Part shown: piece by piece, positions 12,034 to 23,666 of the stretch
Numbering within the stretch: the first letter of the stretch is position 1
Layout of the letters: every line of letters begins with the position of its first letter
Assembly (NCBI GenBank): GCA_964058805.1
Contig: CAXKVV010000088.1
Location: forward strand, 1-59,040
Source: Schoenoplectus triqueter
Taxonomy: Eukaryota; Streptophyta; Magnoliopsida; Poales; Cyperaceae
Direction of reading: 5' to 3'
Length of the DNA: 59,040 bases
Notes under the pieces: model-generated
The model's database searches: none
What the model saw: the letters and a program-made list of their open reading frames with translations, nothing else
Told to the model about the DNA's origin: nothing
Made by a program: the position numbers and the translations under genes

Positions 12034-15000
12034 ATGAAAGATTCACCGATGACTAGAAGTAATCGATCTAGCAAAGAAGATCGAAATCGAGAAGAAGAAA
12101 CTGCTGCCAGTAAGTTTATAAATCGATCGAGAAAAAGAAGATCGAAATCATTTTTATGTCGCATTACTCTTCTAAATGCTAAATAAAACTTATTTATGTT
12201 AATATCTGGTTATTATAGTAAATAATTGCTTCATTTTCTTTTCTGAGAGGTCAATTTTTCTATATAAATTTATCTGAATTTATTTTCTGACAATTAAATT
12301 GGAAGCAAATCAGAAATCAAGTTTTAGTTTAGTTTTAACTAGAAAAAGTGAGATACTTATACATAGGTATTATTCGATTTTACTGATAAAATGTTACTGT
12401 ATTTCTTTTTACCAGTCAAGGACGAAATGCATAGTCCTGATCTTTCTATTGCTCTTTCTCAAAAGCAAAAAGGAAAAGGAAGGCCTAAAGGATGGAGAAA
12501 AGGTAACTATCTCTATATAACTCTTATTCAGAAAGAATAATAACAGTACTTAGTTGTTTACCTTTTCTTTTTCTCCCCATTTGAAGGTCATAATCACTGA
12601 AATGAATATTGATAGTTATTTTTTTTAAAAAAAATAATAGAGCAACAAAGATAAACTATGCAATTAAGCCATATTATCTTTATCTTTTGAAAAGGTCTTG
12701 AGATATATGCATCTTTAGAAGAAAATAATTAGAGTATGTGCTCCTTTTCATTGTTTTTTAGGTGTATATTTAGAAAATAAAAGAGGACTTTATAAGTTTT
12801 AAAAACAGTACCTAAAGTTTTTTGTTTATTGGTAAAATTTGTACCTGTATTGTTGTACTGGTACAGTTATAATCACTTATAATTGAAATATATTTACTTG
12901 CTCTGTTAATTCTTTGTACAATGTCCATTAAATCACAACAATTTTATTACATTTTAATATACCAATTAGTTACTAAAGTGAAAGATTAAAATTTTATATA
13001 TTTAGAACATATGTTTTTGAATGATATTGTTATACTAGTCATATTGTTTATTTGCAGTTGACAATCCAAGGAAAATGAGAGCAAGGGACACAATAATAAA
13101 GACTCGTTGCTCAGTTAATACAGCAATGATATTTTTTCATATAAAAGTACTCCCACATTTAAATAGGGAGCACATAAAATTGCTGTCAGAGACTCCATTC
13201 TTCCATTTATTTGCTTTTCCTAAGGATATCCAGCTGTGTCGTCCCATGTTACATCATATTCTGTTAAGGTGGAACCATAATGAAGAGTGTTTTAAATTCA
13301 GAGGTGTAAAAATTAATTTCTCACCTGAAGATATTGCTTTAATAATGGCTCTTCCAACGAATGGTGATCCAGTCAACTACACAAGACAGAAACAAGTACA
13401 GTCTTCTATTAGATTACGGTACTTTCCACCAACTGGTGAAATATCTCATGAAAATTTGGAATTGAAGATTTTAGAACTTTTATTGGGAAAGGAGAAAAAA
13501 GTTCCAGAAGCTGATGTAGTTGGATTGCTAATAATGTACCTTTTCACTACCATTTTGTTTACTTTGGGAAGTGGTGCTGTGCCAGCACAATTCTTTCACT
13601 ATGTTGATAGTTTAGACCGTTTGTGGGATTATTCATGGGGAAAGGCAGTTTATAATGTGTTGATTAGTTCAATACCAAGATGTGCTTCATGGTGTCGTAT
13701 GATGGAGGGTGAGAATAACTTAGAATGTTTTGATGCCAATGATAGAAGTCATATTTCAGAAACTCAAGGTAGTAGAGTAGATTGTGAGGATAATATTAAA
13801 GAAGCTTTTAAAGTTTCAAAGACGGAAGATAAAAAAAACTGGGAAAAAAGATGATATGAGAGGAAGTCTTTCTGGATGTGCAATTGCACTGATGGTATGT
13901 TACTTTTTAAATGAATTAATCTATTTTATATAAGTTTGCTCATCTCTATTTTAATTATGTTAATGTAAATTTTATGCAGGCTTGGTTTTATGAGCATATT
14001 CGGTTTAGAAAATTTGAGAAATCAAATGGTTGCATACCAAGGTATAATAATTGGAAATTCACTGCAAGCTCAAAACGGAAGTTTCTTGCAAAGCATTTAT
14101 CAGAAGTCTCAATTTCTGGTATAATACCCGGCCCTTTAATTCCTACTGACCAAGAGAGAGAGATTGTGGGAACAGGTTTTGCTGCTAATGAACATTTAAG
14201 TGTTATCAATGATGAGAGGGCAATTTGTAGATACTCAGCCAAAAATTTATCATTGCTGCTTATTCAAATGGCTCCTGTTTACAAGGTTTTCAACTTACCA
14301 GTATGTAACTATTTGTTGGGACAAGCAAATGATAAAAGATTTGAAGAACTGAACTATTCAGTCAAGAATAAAAATTCAATTGAGGAAAACAGTAGTCCTA
14401 ACTTCCTACAAAGAATGTGTGATGAAGTTTCAAAAGTTGAAAAGCAGTTTGGTGTTCACAGGACTCAAAAGAAAAACCAAGAAATCAATGAAGGAGGTAC
14501 TCATTTTAACTTAATTACATATCAAATAAAGAATATATGAATTTAATTATATATGCTATTCTCAGAAACTTAATAATTTTAATTTGATCTTCAATGTTTT
14601 TCAGAACCAAGTGTTGGATGTACTAAAAAGCGTTTAAAAAATCAAGTTAAAAAATCAACTATAGTTAATGAGGATGAGGTGCCAGACATTAACAGTAACC
14701 ATCAAATTCATGGAGGTGAAACAATTGTTGAGGAGCCAGAGAAGTCAAATCTAGTCAGAAATGCAGATGACATTGGTAGTTGTTATATTCTATATAGCTG
14801 TACTATACCCTACATTATAATTTATATGTCAGAATTCTTATAAAATTATTTATGTTCTTAGGAGACATTAATTCAAGTTTGATAGGTGAAATATGTCAAG
14901 AAGTTTCTAGAGTGGAAAAGCAGCTTGGAGTACATAGAACTCAAAAAAAAGAACAAAGAAATCGATGGAGGTATTCTTTTTTACTGAAAATTATCTTTCT

Positions 15001-17145
15001 TTTATTCTCAATTTTTATCACATGTATATAATTCCCTATAGAACCAAATAATTTACATATTAAATCAATAATGACTCTTGTTGAAAAATATATTGGTATA
15101 GACACATGGATCAAAGATAAAATAATTTTTTGTTGAAAAATAAACACCTACCCTATGTAATTAATTACATTATTAAGATTTTTTTACGAATTTACTGTTT
15201 TCATTCTATGTTAAAAAAATTTTAGAACTAAGTTTTATTTTTCAATGTAAGCAAGACCATGTAAAGTTTCCTGTGAGGAGGAGCAAGAGAATAGTAGGCA
15301 ATTGTGAGCAAGAGCAGCTAGACGATCTAATTCTTATCACAAATAGAAGTAGAAAGCAGAAATTCAGTTCAGTAACAATTGTTGAGCAGCAAGAAGAGCC
15401 AAGCGTTGTTAGAAATTCAGTTCATAAATTCACTACACCTAATCAACCAATAGTTATTGATGATGACATTGAAATTGACCCAGAAGAGCCAATTTTGTTC
15501 AGAAAAGGAAACAAACATCAGCAAAGGTTTCAAGAAAAAATAATCGGTGGCAATTATGTCATTAATGTGGTTCGTTTTGACTCCATAACACCCTATTTTG
15601 GAAAGCTGGCTCCAGACACAAAGAAAGTACCAAAGGCCAGGACCACATCTGACTTTTCTGTCCCTACTTTTAATTTAGGGTTTGATTCTCCAATTGTAAG
15701 GAAGAATTCTAGTAAAAATGTAGCTGAACCAGAGCTAGTTGAAAATTATGATGGAGTAAATATTGGAGAGAAGTCTGTTGAGATTACTCATGAGGGACAA
15801 TCTCAGTTACAACCAAATGAGATTATAACTGAAGAAGCAGACTATCAAACTTTCAAGACCTTAATTGTGGATAGTGATAAAGTTAAAAAAATTTCTTTTA
15901 AAAAGAAGGTAAAATCTGGGTGCATAGAGAGTAGTATTTTTCATGATCCATTTGGATTACCATTAACTACTAAGAGTGATATCAAGTACTGTGGTCGTGA
16001 GCAAATTAGTGAAAGAATTGGTTGTGTTATTGACAACTGGGTTTTTGATCTAATGGATGATGAGTTCCAGAGAGGAGATGTCATCTACAAGAGTGATAAA
16101 TTTTCAGCTACAGTTGTTGATATTAGTGAGCTTTTATCAGAACGTGCTATTTCAGCTGATGTATGTATATTCAAAATCAATTTTATTATTATTGTATAAT
16201 ATTATTTTACATTCAAAATCAATTCAAAATCAATTTTATTAGTGAGCTTTTATCATAGTAATTTTCTAATTGAATAAAGTTTTAATTTTGTAGGTTATCG
16301 GGTGTGTATTTCATGTGATGCAGAGGGTAACTCCAGTTATTAATCCTTGGTTTTTCATTAAGCCTTACACAATTGTAAGTTTAATTTTTATTAAATAAAT
16401 ACTTGATCTCAAAAATATAAATATTTTTGTGTGATATATTAAATTTTTTTTTAATTTGTAGGGATTAATTCACCATACAACTTATGCTCAACTCTATGAA
16501 TCACATCCTTTTCTATTTTCATCTGAGTTTGATAAATCTCGGTTTCTTATAATGCCTTTGGTTGGTAACTTTCACTGGGTTTTGTTATCTGTTGACTTGC
16601 ACCACAAAAATATAATGATGTATAATTCATTGGGTCGGAACACAAAGAACCGTTACTATGAAAATCTACACAAGACTGCGATTGCTTGGCTTAGATACTT
16701 TTTGGTCTGGAGAACTGGTATGTGCAAAAATGAGAAACCCTTCATTTTCTATTATACAAATACTTTTAATCAGAGAGATTTTAATTGTCATAACATTTTT
16801 CACTTTTATAATATATTAGGTGAAATGGTCTGGGAAACTATTCAAATTAAATGGGGTCAAAAAATTCCAAAACAGAATAATGGAACTGATTGTGGACTAT
16901 TTATTATTCGTTATCTGCATTATATTGTATCAGATGAACCTATTGAATTTGATGAGGTACAAATTTCTATTTGTTTTAATATAATTTATTTACATTTTAT
17001 TGCAATAAGTTTAATTTTTGAAATTGCTAATATTTATTTTTATTTTAATTTGGTTTTTTTGTAGTCTGTTGTGAAGAAGGATCGTGCAATTCTGACTTAC
17101 AAACTTCTCAGTGATGTTAAGAATGAAAAAAGAAAGTACTTTTAA
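12034..17145 (+). CDS. MULE-borne Ulp1-type (C48) cysteine protease gene, frameshifted copy
   Basis: Eleven exons can be read with matching phases: 12034-12109, 12416-12502, 13058-13894, 13980-14496, 14605-14775, 14862-14970, 15226-16160, 16294-16374, 16462-16717, 16820-16956 and 17065-17145. The N-terminal part (exon 3) resembles the plant mobile-domain/DUF1985-like region found beside ULP domains in MULEs. The C-terminal part is an Ulp1/SENP-like peptidase: NFHWVLLSVD supplies the His, MMYNSLG has Asn where the catalytic Asp (YDSL) is usual, and PKQNNGTDCGLF supplies the Gln and Cys. Two lesions are visible. An A8 run at 13831-13838 shifts the frame to a stop at 13852-13854, although coding continues to the donor at 13894. 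Exon 6 is a near copy of the end of exon 4 and is out of phase with exon 7, but skipping it restores phase. Role in transposition is unknown. Confidence 0.75.
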
Positions 17146-17539
17146 TAATCATTCTTTTTTTTATGAATCTGTTTCAATGAAATATTAGTGAACTTAGAAA
17201 AATTATCAGTGACTTAGAAAAATTTTAGTGACATTAACAAAACAGTAATGCCAGTAACATCTTATTATCATATTATATGTTTTTTAGGTTATTTTGTTTA
17301 GGAACCAGGTTGTATCAAACAATTGTATGTTGTGTTTGACAGTTGTTATTCATCTCTTACTGTTATTACTAATTGTTAGTTTACATATTATCTGATGTTT
17401 ATATTTTATATATATCTTGGTTACATAACTAAATGAATTTATATTGAGATACTAATATATTATTATTTTCAGTTATTGGTGCCACATGTACCTTTATTTT
17501 GATACTTGTATATTTTTGGGACGGTCATATGAATTTATT

Positions 17540-20500
17540 TTATAGCTGTTATAATTATAATTACATTAGTCCTGATTATATTTACTTTTTGTTAAACTAT
17601 AAACACCTATTGGGTTACAATTATAAATACATGGATCCAATTTATAATTACTTTTTATTAAATTATAAACACTTTTTAGGGTACAGGTACAGTCTGTATA
17701 TTTTTTTCTGAATTGGTACCTATTGGGTTACTGGTAAAGAACGTATTGGTATTCTGAAATGGTACATTTAGGTGTTATAGAACTTGTGTAAGAATTAGGT
17801 GTAGTAGTGCAAGAATTAGGTGTACTAGTACAAATTATAACTTTATGAAAATTAAAAAAATAAAAAAATCTAATTTATAATTACCTTTTATTAAATTAGA
17901 AATACATCAATTCTAATTATAATAACTTTTTATTAAATTATAAACACTTTTATTATCATAATGAAGCAAACCTCAAACTAATAATAGTACTATTATAAGA
18001 ACATAATTTCAAAATCCTACAGAAGAAATAAATTCCCTGATTTGTGCATTATTGTTCCTGTACAAATTATAACTTTCTTTGGATACTGATACAATTATAA
18101 ATACATGGATCCAATTTATAATTACTTTTTATTAAATTATAAACACTTTTTAGTGTACTGGTACAGTCTGTATATTATTTCTGAATTGGTACATTTAGGT
18201 GTTATAGTAGTTTTGTAAGAATAAGTTCTAGTACAAACTGTATAGGTGCTGATTATAATTATAAATACAATAGTGCTGATTATATTTAATTTTTATTATA
18301 AACACTTGTTTGTGGTACTGATAAAGAAAGTATATTTATTCTGAACTTGTACACTAAGATGTTATAGAAGTGTTGCAATAATTATGTGTTCCTGTACAAA
18401 TTATAACTTTCTTTAGATACTGATACAATTATAAATACATGGATCCAATTTATAATTACTTTTTATTAAATTATAAACACTTTTTAGTGTACTGGTACAG
18501 TCTGTATATTTTTTCTGAATTGGTACATTTAGGTGTTATAGTAGTTTTGTAAGAATAAGTTCTGGTACAAACTGTATAGGTGCTGATTATAATTATAAAT
18601 ACAATAGTGCTGATTATATTTAATTTTTATTATAAACACTTGTTTGTGGTACTGGTAAAGAAAGTATATTTATTCTGAACTTGTACACTAAGATGTTATA
18701 GAAGTGTTGCAATAATTATGTGTTCCTGTACAAATTATAACTTTCTTTAGATACTGATACAATTATAAATACATGGATCCAATTTATAATTACTTTTTAT
18801 TAAATTATAAACACTTTTTAGTGTACTGGTACAGTCTGTATATTTTTTCTGAATTGGTACATTTAGGTGTTATAGTAGTTTTGTAAGAATAAGTTCTGGT
18901 ACAAACTGTATAGGTGCTGATTATAATTATAAATACAATAGTGCTGATTATATTTAATTTTTATTATAAACACTTGTTTGTGGTACTGGTAAAGAAAGTA
19001 TATTTATTCTGAACTTGTACACTAAGATGTTATAGAAGTGTTGCAATAATTATGTGTTCCTGTACAAATTATAACTTTCTTTAGATACTGATACAATTAT
19101 AAATACATGGATCCAATTTATAATTACTTTTTATTAAATTATAAACACTTTTTAGTGTACTGGTACAGTCTGTATATTTTTTCTGAATTGGTACATTTAG
19201 GTGTTATAGTAGTTTTGTAAGAATAAGTTCTGGTACAAACTGTATAGGTGCTGATTATAATTATAAATACAATAGTGCTGATTATATTTAATTTTTATTA
19301 TAAACACTTGTTTGTGGTACTGGTAAAGAAAGTATATTTATTCTGAACTTGTACACTAAGATGTTATAGAAGTGTTGCAATAATTATGTGTTCCTGTACA
19401 AATTATAACTTTCTTTAGATACTGATACAATTATAAATACATGGATCCAATTTATAATTACTTTTTATTAAATTATAAACACTTTTTAGTGTACTGGTAC
19501 AGTCTGTATATTTTTTCTGAATTGGTACATTTAGGTGTTATAGTAGTTTTGTAAGAATAAGTTCTGGTACAAACTGTATAGGTGCTGATTATAATTATAA
19601 ATACAATAGTGCTGATTATATTTAATTTTTATTATAAACACTTGTTTGTGGTACTGGTAAAGAAAGTATATTTATTCTGAACTTGTACACTAAGATGTTA
19701 TAGAAGTGTTGCAATAATTATGTGTTCCTGTACAAATTATAACTTTCTTTAGATACTGATACAATTATAAATACATGGATCCAATTTATAATTACTTTTT
19801 ATTAAATTATAAACACTTTTTAGTGTACTGGTACAGTCTGTATATTTTTTCTGAATTGGTACATTTAGGTGTTATAGTAGTTTTGTAAGAATAAGTTCTG
19901 GTACAAACTGTATAGGTGCTGATTATAATTATAAATACAATAGTGTTGATTATATTTAATTTTTATTATAAACACTTGTTTGTGGTACTGGTAAAGAAAG
20001 TATATTTATTCTGAACTTGTACACTAAGATGTTATAGAAGTGTTGCAATAATTATGTGTTCCTGTACAAATTATAACTTTCTTTAGATACTGATACAATT
20101 ATAAATACATGGATCCAATTTATAATTACTTTTTATTAAATTATAAACACTTTTTAGTGTACTGGTACAGTCTGTATATTTTTTCTGAATTGGTACATTT
20201 AGGTGTTATAGTAGTTTTGTAAGAATAAGTTCTGGTACAAACTGTATAGGTGCTGATTATAATTATAAATACAATAGTGCTGATTATATTTAATTTTTAT
20301 TATAAACACTTGTTTGTGGTACTGATAAAGAAAGTATATTTATTCTGAACTTGTACACTAAGATGTTATAGAAGTGTTGCAATAATTATGTGTTCCTGTA
20401 CAAATTATAACTTTCTTTAGATACTGATACAATTATAAATACATGGATCCAATTTATAATTACTTTTTATTAAATTATAAACACTTTTTAGTGTACTGGT

Positions 20501-20597
20501 ACAGTCTGTATATTTTTTCTGAATTGGTACATTTAGGTGTTATAGTAGTTTTGTAAGAATAAGTTCTGGTACAAACTGTATAGGTGCTGATTATAGG
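17540..20597. repeat. 334-bp dimeric tandem array (satellite-like)
   Basis: The landmark GGATCC (BamHI) recurs at 18107, 18441, 18775, 19109, 19443, 19777, 20111 and 20445, exactly 334 bp apart each time. About 7.6 units run from about 18044 to 20597, and copies differ by only isolated bases. Each unit is itself two diverged related halves (about 163 and 171 bp; both have ATTATAAATAC, TATAAACACTT, GTACTG and TCTGAA). More diverged single monomers precede it (17540-18040, GGATCC at 17633) and follow it (20598-20890). The array lies between the protease gene and the right MULE terminus. Confidence 0.95.
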
Positions 20598-21056
20598 AAT
20601 TAGTTCTGGTACAAACTGTACCTTTTATTTGCATACTGCTACAATTATAGATACATAAATCCAATTTATAATTACTTTTTAGTAAAATATGAACACTTTT
20701 TTAGGGTAAATGATACAGGTTTTTATTTTTTTGATGGATGATTACCGCATATACTGTTAAGTGTACTGGTATATTGTGTTTTTATGATACTGTTGCAAGA
20801 ATTAAGTGTACTGGTATATGGTATACCTTTATTTGTTTGATGGTACAGTCTGATATTTGATGTTGTTATAATAGTATATTATGAACACATGCAACTGTAA
20901 TGTATTGACATCTAATTAAAATATAAACACTTTTAAAGTAATTATTTCGTGCTTATTGCTCAAAAGTGACATTCTTTGCTTTAAAATAGAAGATAATTTA
21001 GTCGGCTGAAAATTTCCCGTCATTTTGACTGGTCAAATGCATGTTCTTTAATTTAC

Positions 21057-21120
21057 CACGTGCTTGGATAGTGGGGGACGGTAGTGGGGGATTTTATATG
21101 GGGTACTATTAGCACTCCTC
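21057..21120 (-). repeat. right TIR of MULE (degenerate)
   Basis: Inverted counterpart of 5778-5841. Read inward it starts GAGGAGTGC, includes ATCCCCCA and GTCCCC and reaches CACGTG at the same distance. It is followed by the TSD copy TTAAATTTA at 21121-21129. Confidence 0.65.
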
Positions 21121-21129
21121 TTAAATTTA

Positions 21130-22110
21130 TTTCGTTCAAGAATTGAACTTCTCACATCGGCCATGAAAAAACGAACAAAACTTTTAGCTGTAAAAAAAGT
21201 TATAGAGTATTTCTAATGCGCATCCACGTTTCTAGATATATATAATTTTTGGGAACGTTCTAAGGTTAATATTTAACGTTAAGAAATTCAATTAACGCAG
21301 TGAAAAATATTGAATGTTATAATATGCATTTAATTCATAAATCTGGAAGAAACAATCGTTGTGCGGAAACGATCTTTTTGTAGCACACGCACTGTGTCGC
21401 TCTGGCATGATAAATGTAGAGCAATCTCCAATTCGTTTTGAGCCCTATTCGTGTGATGAGTTTTCTGATGAGGACTAGCTTCATTTCAAGATGTAATTTG
21501 TTATATTTGGGGCCGAGGTTTTTATTTTGGTATGGATATAAAAAGATATCAAATTAATATCGTGGAAAGTTAGAGGTTTGGGGGCAGATGACAAGTGTTT
21601 GAGTGTAAGGAATGTGATTAGATAAAGTAAGTGTGATGTGCTGTATTCAAGAAACGAAGTGGAATCAACCTGGTTATTTTTACTTCTATCGTGCCTTGCC
21701 TTTTTTTTTTTTGGATAAAAATTGTGTGTTCATTCATGCATTACAGACAACGGGAGGTTGTTTAATTGCATGAAAATGGAACTATTCTTTAATCACAAGC
21801 TAGGCCATGCGAGATGCGATGAGTTGAAAATAACAAGAAATAAAATAATCAAGTTGAATTGAATTTTATTTTTCCCAACATTTTTAACTAAGATGGGAAT
21901 ATAAGGGATATATTTCCAAATCCATCTATGGAAAAATGACCCAACGAGATGAGTGAAATAACCTATTGGACAAGAAATCCCAATGATTTTCGATGTTTGA
22001 TTGCATAACCTCGAATGTAACCATAAAAATTTAGGCTTAATATTTTTTTCATACATGTTTTTTCAATCCGTTCATATTTTTATCTGCCTCTTTCATTCCT
22101 TCAATATATC
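21130..22110. other. intergenic with LINE debris
   Basis: AT-rich sequence between the MULE and a 564-bp insertion. No gene is seen. It holds a LINE endonuclease fragment (listed separately) and a poly-T run at about 21703-21713 that may be the reversed tail of another retroposon. A minus-strand open frame at 21793-22056 has no recognisable domain. Confidence 0.5.
21555..21680 (+). pseudogene. LINE ORF2 endonuclease N-terminus, fragment
   Basis: Conceptual reading gives ISWKVRGLG, then V-I-R, then (after a small deletion) CDVL...QETKW. This is the start of an APE-type endonuclease of a plant L1-like LINE (family pattern SWNVRGLG...CLQETK). A stop (TAA) and a frameshift are present. The fragment is about 125 bp and is not joined to the LINE at 29862-31616, which lies on the other strand and holds the opposite end of ORF2. 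Confidence 0.7.
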
Positions 22111-22124
22111 CTACTGACAACTAG

Positions 22125-22688
22125 AGATAGTTTATAAGAACTCGACCTTTGAATCTGGCTCGACCGGTCCTTTAAAAATCTTTATTTTTATCCTACCCTC
22201 AGAAGTTCGATCCGATCATTTCGAATGATAAGGGTCGGACTTTTCAAGAGCCGAGCTAAATTTTTAAAAAGCAGACACTCTAATCCGGCCCTTTTCTATC
22301 TTTACCCGATCATTCTCAGACCATTTCTTTAATATTTAATATTGTATATTAATTACCACTTAAAAAATCTAAAAAAATAAAATAAAATACCAACATAGAA
22401 AAACACAATTTAATATTATTATATGAATATAAATTAACATTATATATATATATATATTATGCCCTTACCCGTTGATCCTTATCCGACTCTTGCCCGACCT
22501 TTAGAGTCTGAATGGCTTGATAAAGACTGAGCTTCTTAAGGGCCAGACTTACCCCTTAAAAATTAAACCCTTTAAATCTGATCCTCTAAAAGTCTTTATC
22601 AAAGCAGGCTCTCTAAAAGTCCTTATCAAAATCGGCCCTTACCCAATCTTCTTATAGGCCTGTTAGTCTCGACCCTTAAGGATGATGT
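22125..22688. mobile_element. 564-bp insertion with 14-bp flanking direct repeat
   Basis: The 14-mer CTACTGACAACTAG occurs at 22111-22124 and 22689-22702. The sequence between is distinctive, with recurrent GACC/CCGACC-type motifs and AAAGTC blocks (for example TTAAGGGCC, CTCTAAAAGTC repeated). No TIR, coding region or poly-A tail is seen. A long TSD suggests retroposition (SINE-like), but hAT origin with an 8-bp TSD inside a longer match is possible. Confidence 0.6.
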
Positions 22689-22702
22689 CTACTGACAACT
22701 AG

Positions 22703-23621
22703 TGAAAGTCCAAGTTCCCAAATCTTTTAATTTAATAACTGTAGTTCAATTTTGCAAGGATGAAAGCATTCCGAAAATTGATAGCATAAAATTGTTTATT
22801 TGTTCATTTGACAAATAAATTTAAAATTTATAATTGAATGAATATGTTCTTAGATGGACATGAATTAGTTGTCTAAACTATAACAGCGATGTTATTTGTG
22901 ACTGACAGTGAAATTCACTCAATAAAAAATTTCCTCTTGAATCTAAACTGAACCATAGTCATATAATTTGCGAATAATTTGTTTTTCATTTAGCCGGATG
23001 TTTCACGAATGGTTCGTCAGTTTAGTACACAGTGTGTTTTTTTTGGAAAAATAAATATTTTATTCACGAATTATTCGGCAAAGAAACATATTATATATTA
23101 TTTTAAATAGAATTTTATATATTTTTAATATATTTCTAATATTTTATCATTATAAAATATATTTTATTTATATTGTATGAAACAAAATATTTTTGAATTA
23201 TATCTGTATTATACTTGAATATCAAATTTTTGTCGAATATTTTTCGAATTACATTATAATCAATATTCGAATTACACTATAATCTGAACTGTTAGAATCA
23301 ATACGTTCCGTGCCATGTTTTTCCTGTCATGGAAACTATGACAGCCAAGATCCGTTCTTAGATACAGCAATTGCTGACCGAGTCGATACTGCGTTTAAAC
23401 CAGGCACGAATATTAAAGCACTCTGCAGTCAATGCCATTGCCATATGAATTTGTTTATCTTTGGTAGGATATGAATGGATACGGATGTCACGTCTATTGA
23501 ATAAGTTGAAAAAGAGGCTCGGATGATAAATAATTTCTACTTCCGAATACCCAAAAAATAAATAATCAGACGGCGTGCTGGGCCCTTAATAGATTTCCAA
23601 GAGAGGGACTGAGGGACATGG
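22703..23621. other. upstream region of the B3 gene, nothing definite
   Basis: AT-rich sequence without a supported gene. It should contain the promoter of the B3-domain gene that starts near 23622-23667, but I cannot assign specific sites. Confidence 0.4.
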
Positions 23622-23666
23622 ATGGGGACTGTGCAAGACAGAGTGAGGGAGGGGAGAAAAGAAGGA

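Larger units (their letters stand above)
5778..21120 (+). mobile_element. large MULE carrying transposase and Ulp1-protease genes
   Basis: A 15.3-kb element flanked by the 9-bp direct repeat TTAAATTTA (5769-5777 and 21121-21129). The ends are related in inverted orientation: the left begins GAGGAAATC and the right, read inward, begins GAGGAGTGC. Both then share an ungapped pattern ending at the same distance from the end: ATCCCCCA, GTCCCC, then CACGTG. By hand count about 57% of the terminal 56 bases after position 8 match, so the TIRs are degenerate. Inside lie a FAR1/MULE/SWIM transposase gene, a 177-bp tandem array, a Ulp1-type protease gene and a 334-bp array. Mutator-like elements with a 9-bp TSD and a captured ULP gene are an established plant class (KAONASHI-type). 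The TSD is AT-rich, which lowers its individual weight, but TSD, GAGG ends and content agree. Confidence 0.8.

Noticed and set aside
17540..20597. CRISPR-like regular spacing
   Set aside because: The whole 334-bp unit is repeated without unique spacers, and this is a plant nuclear context; it is a tandem satellite.
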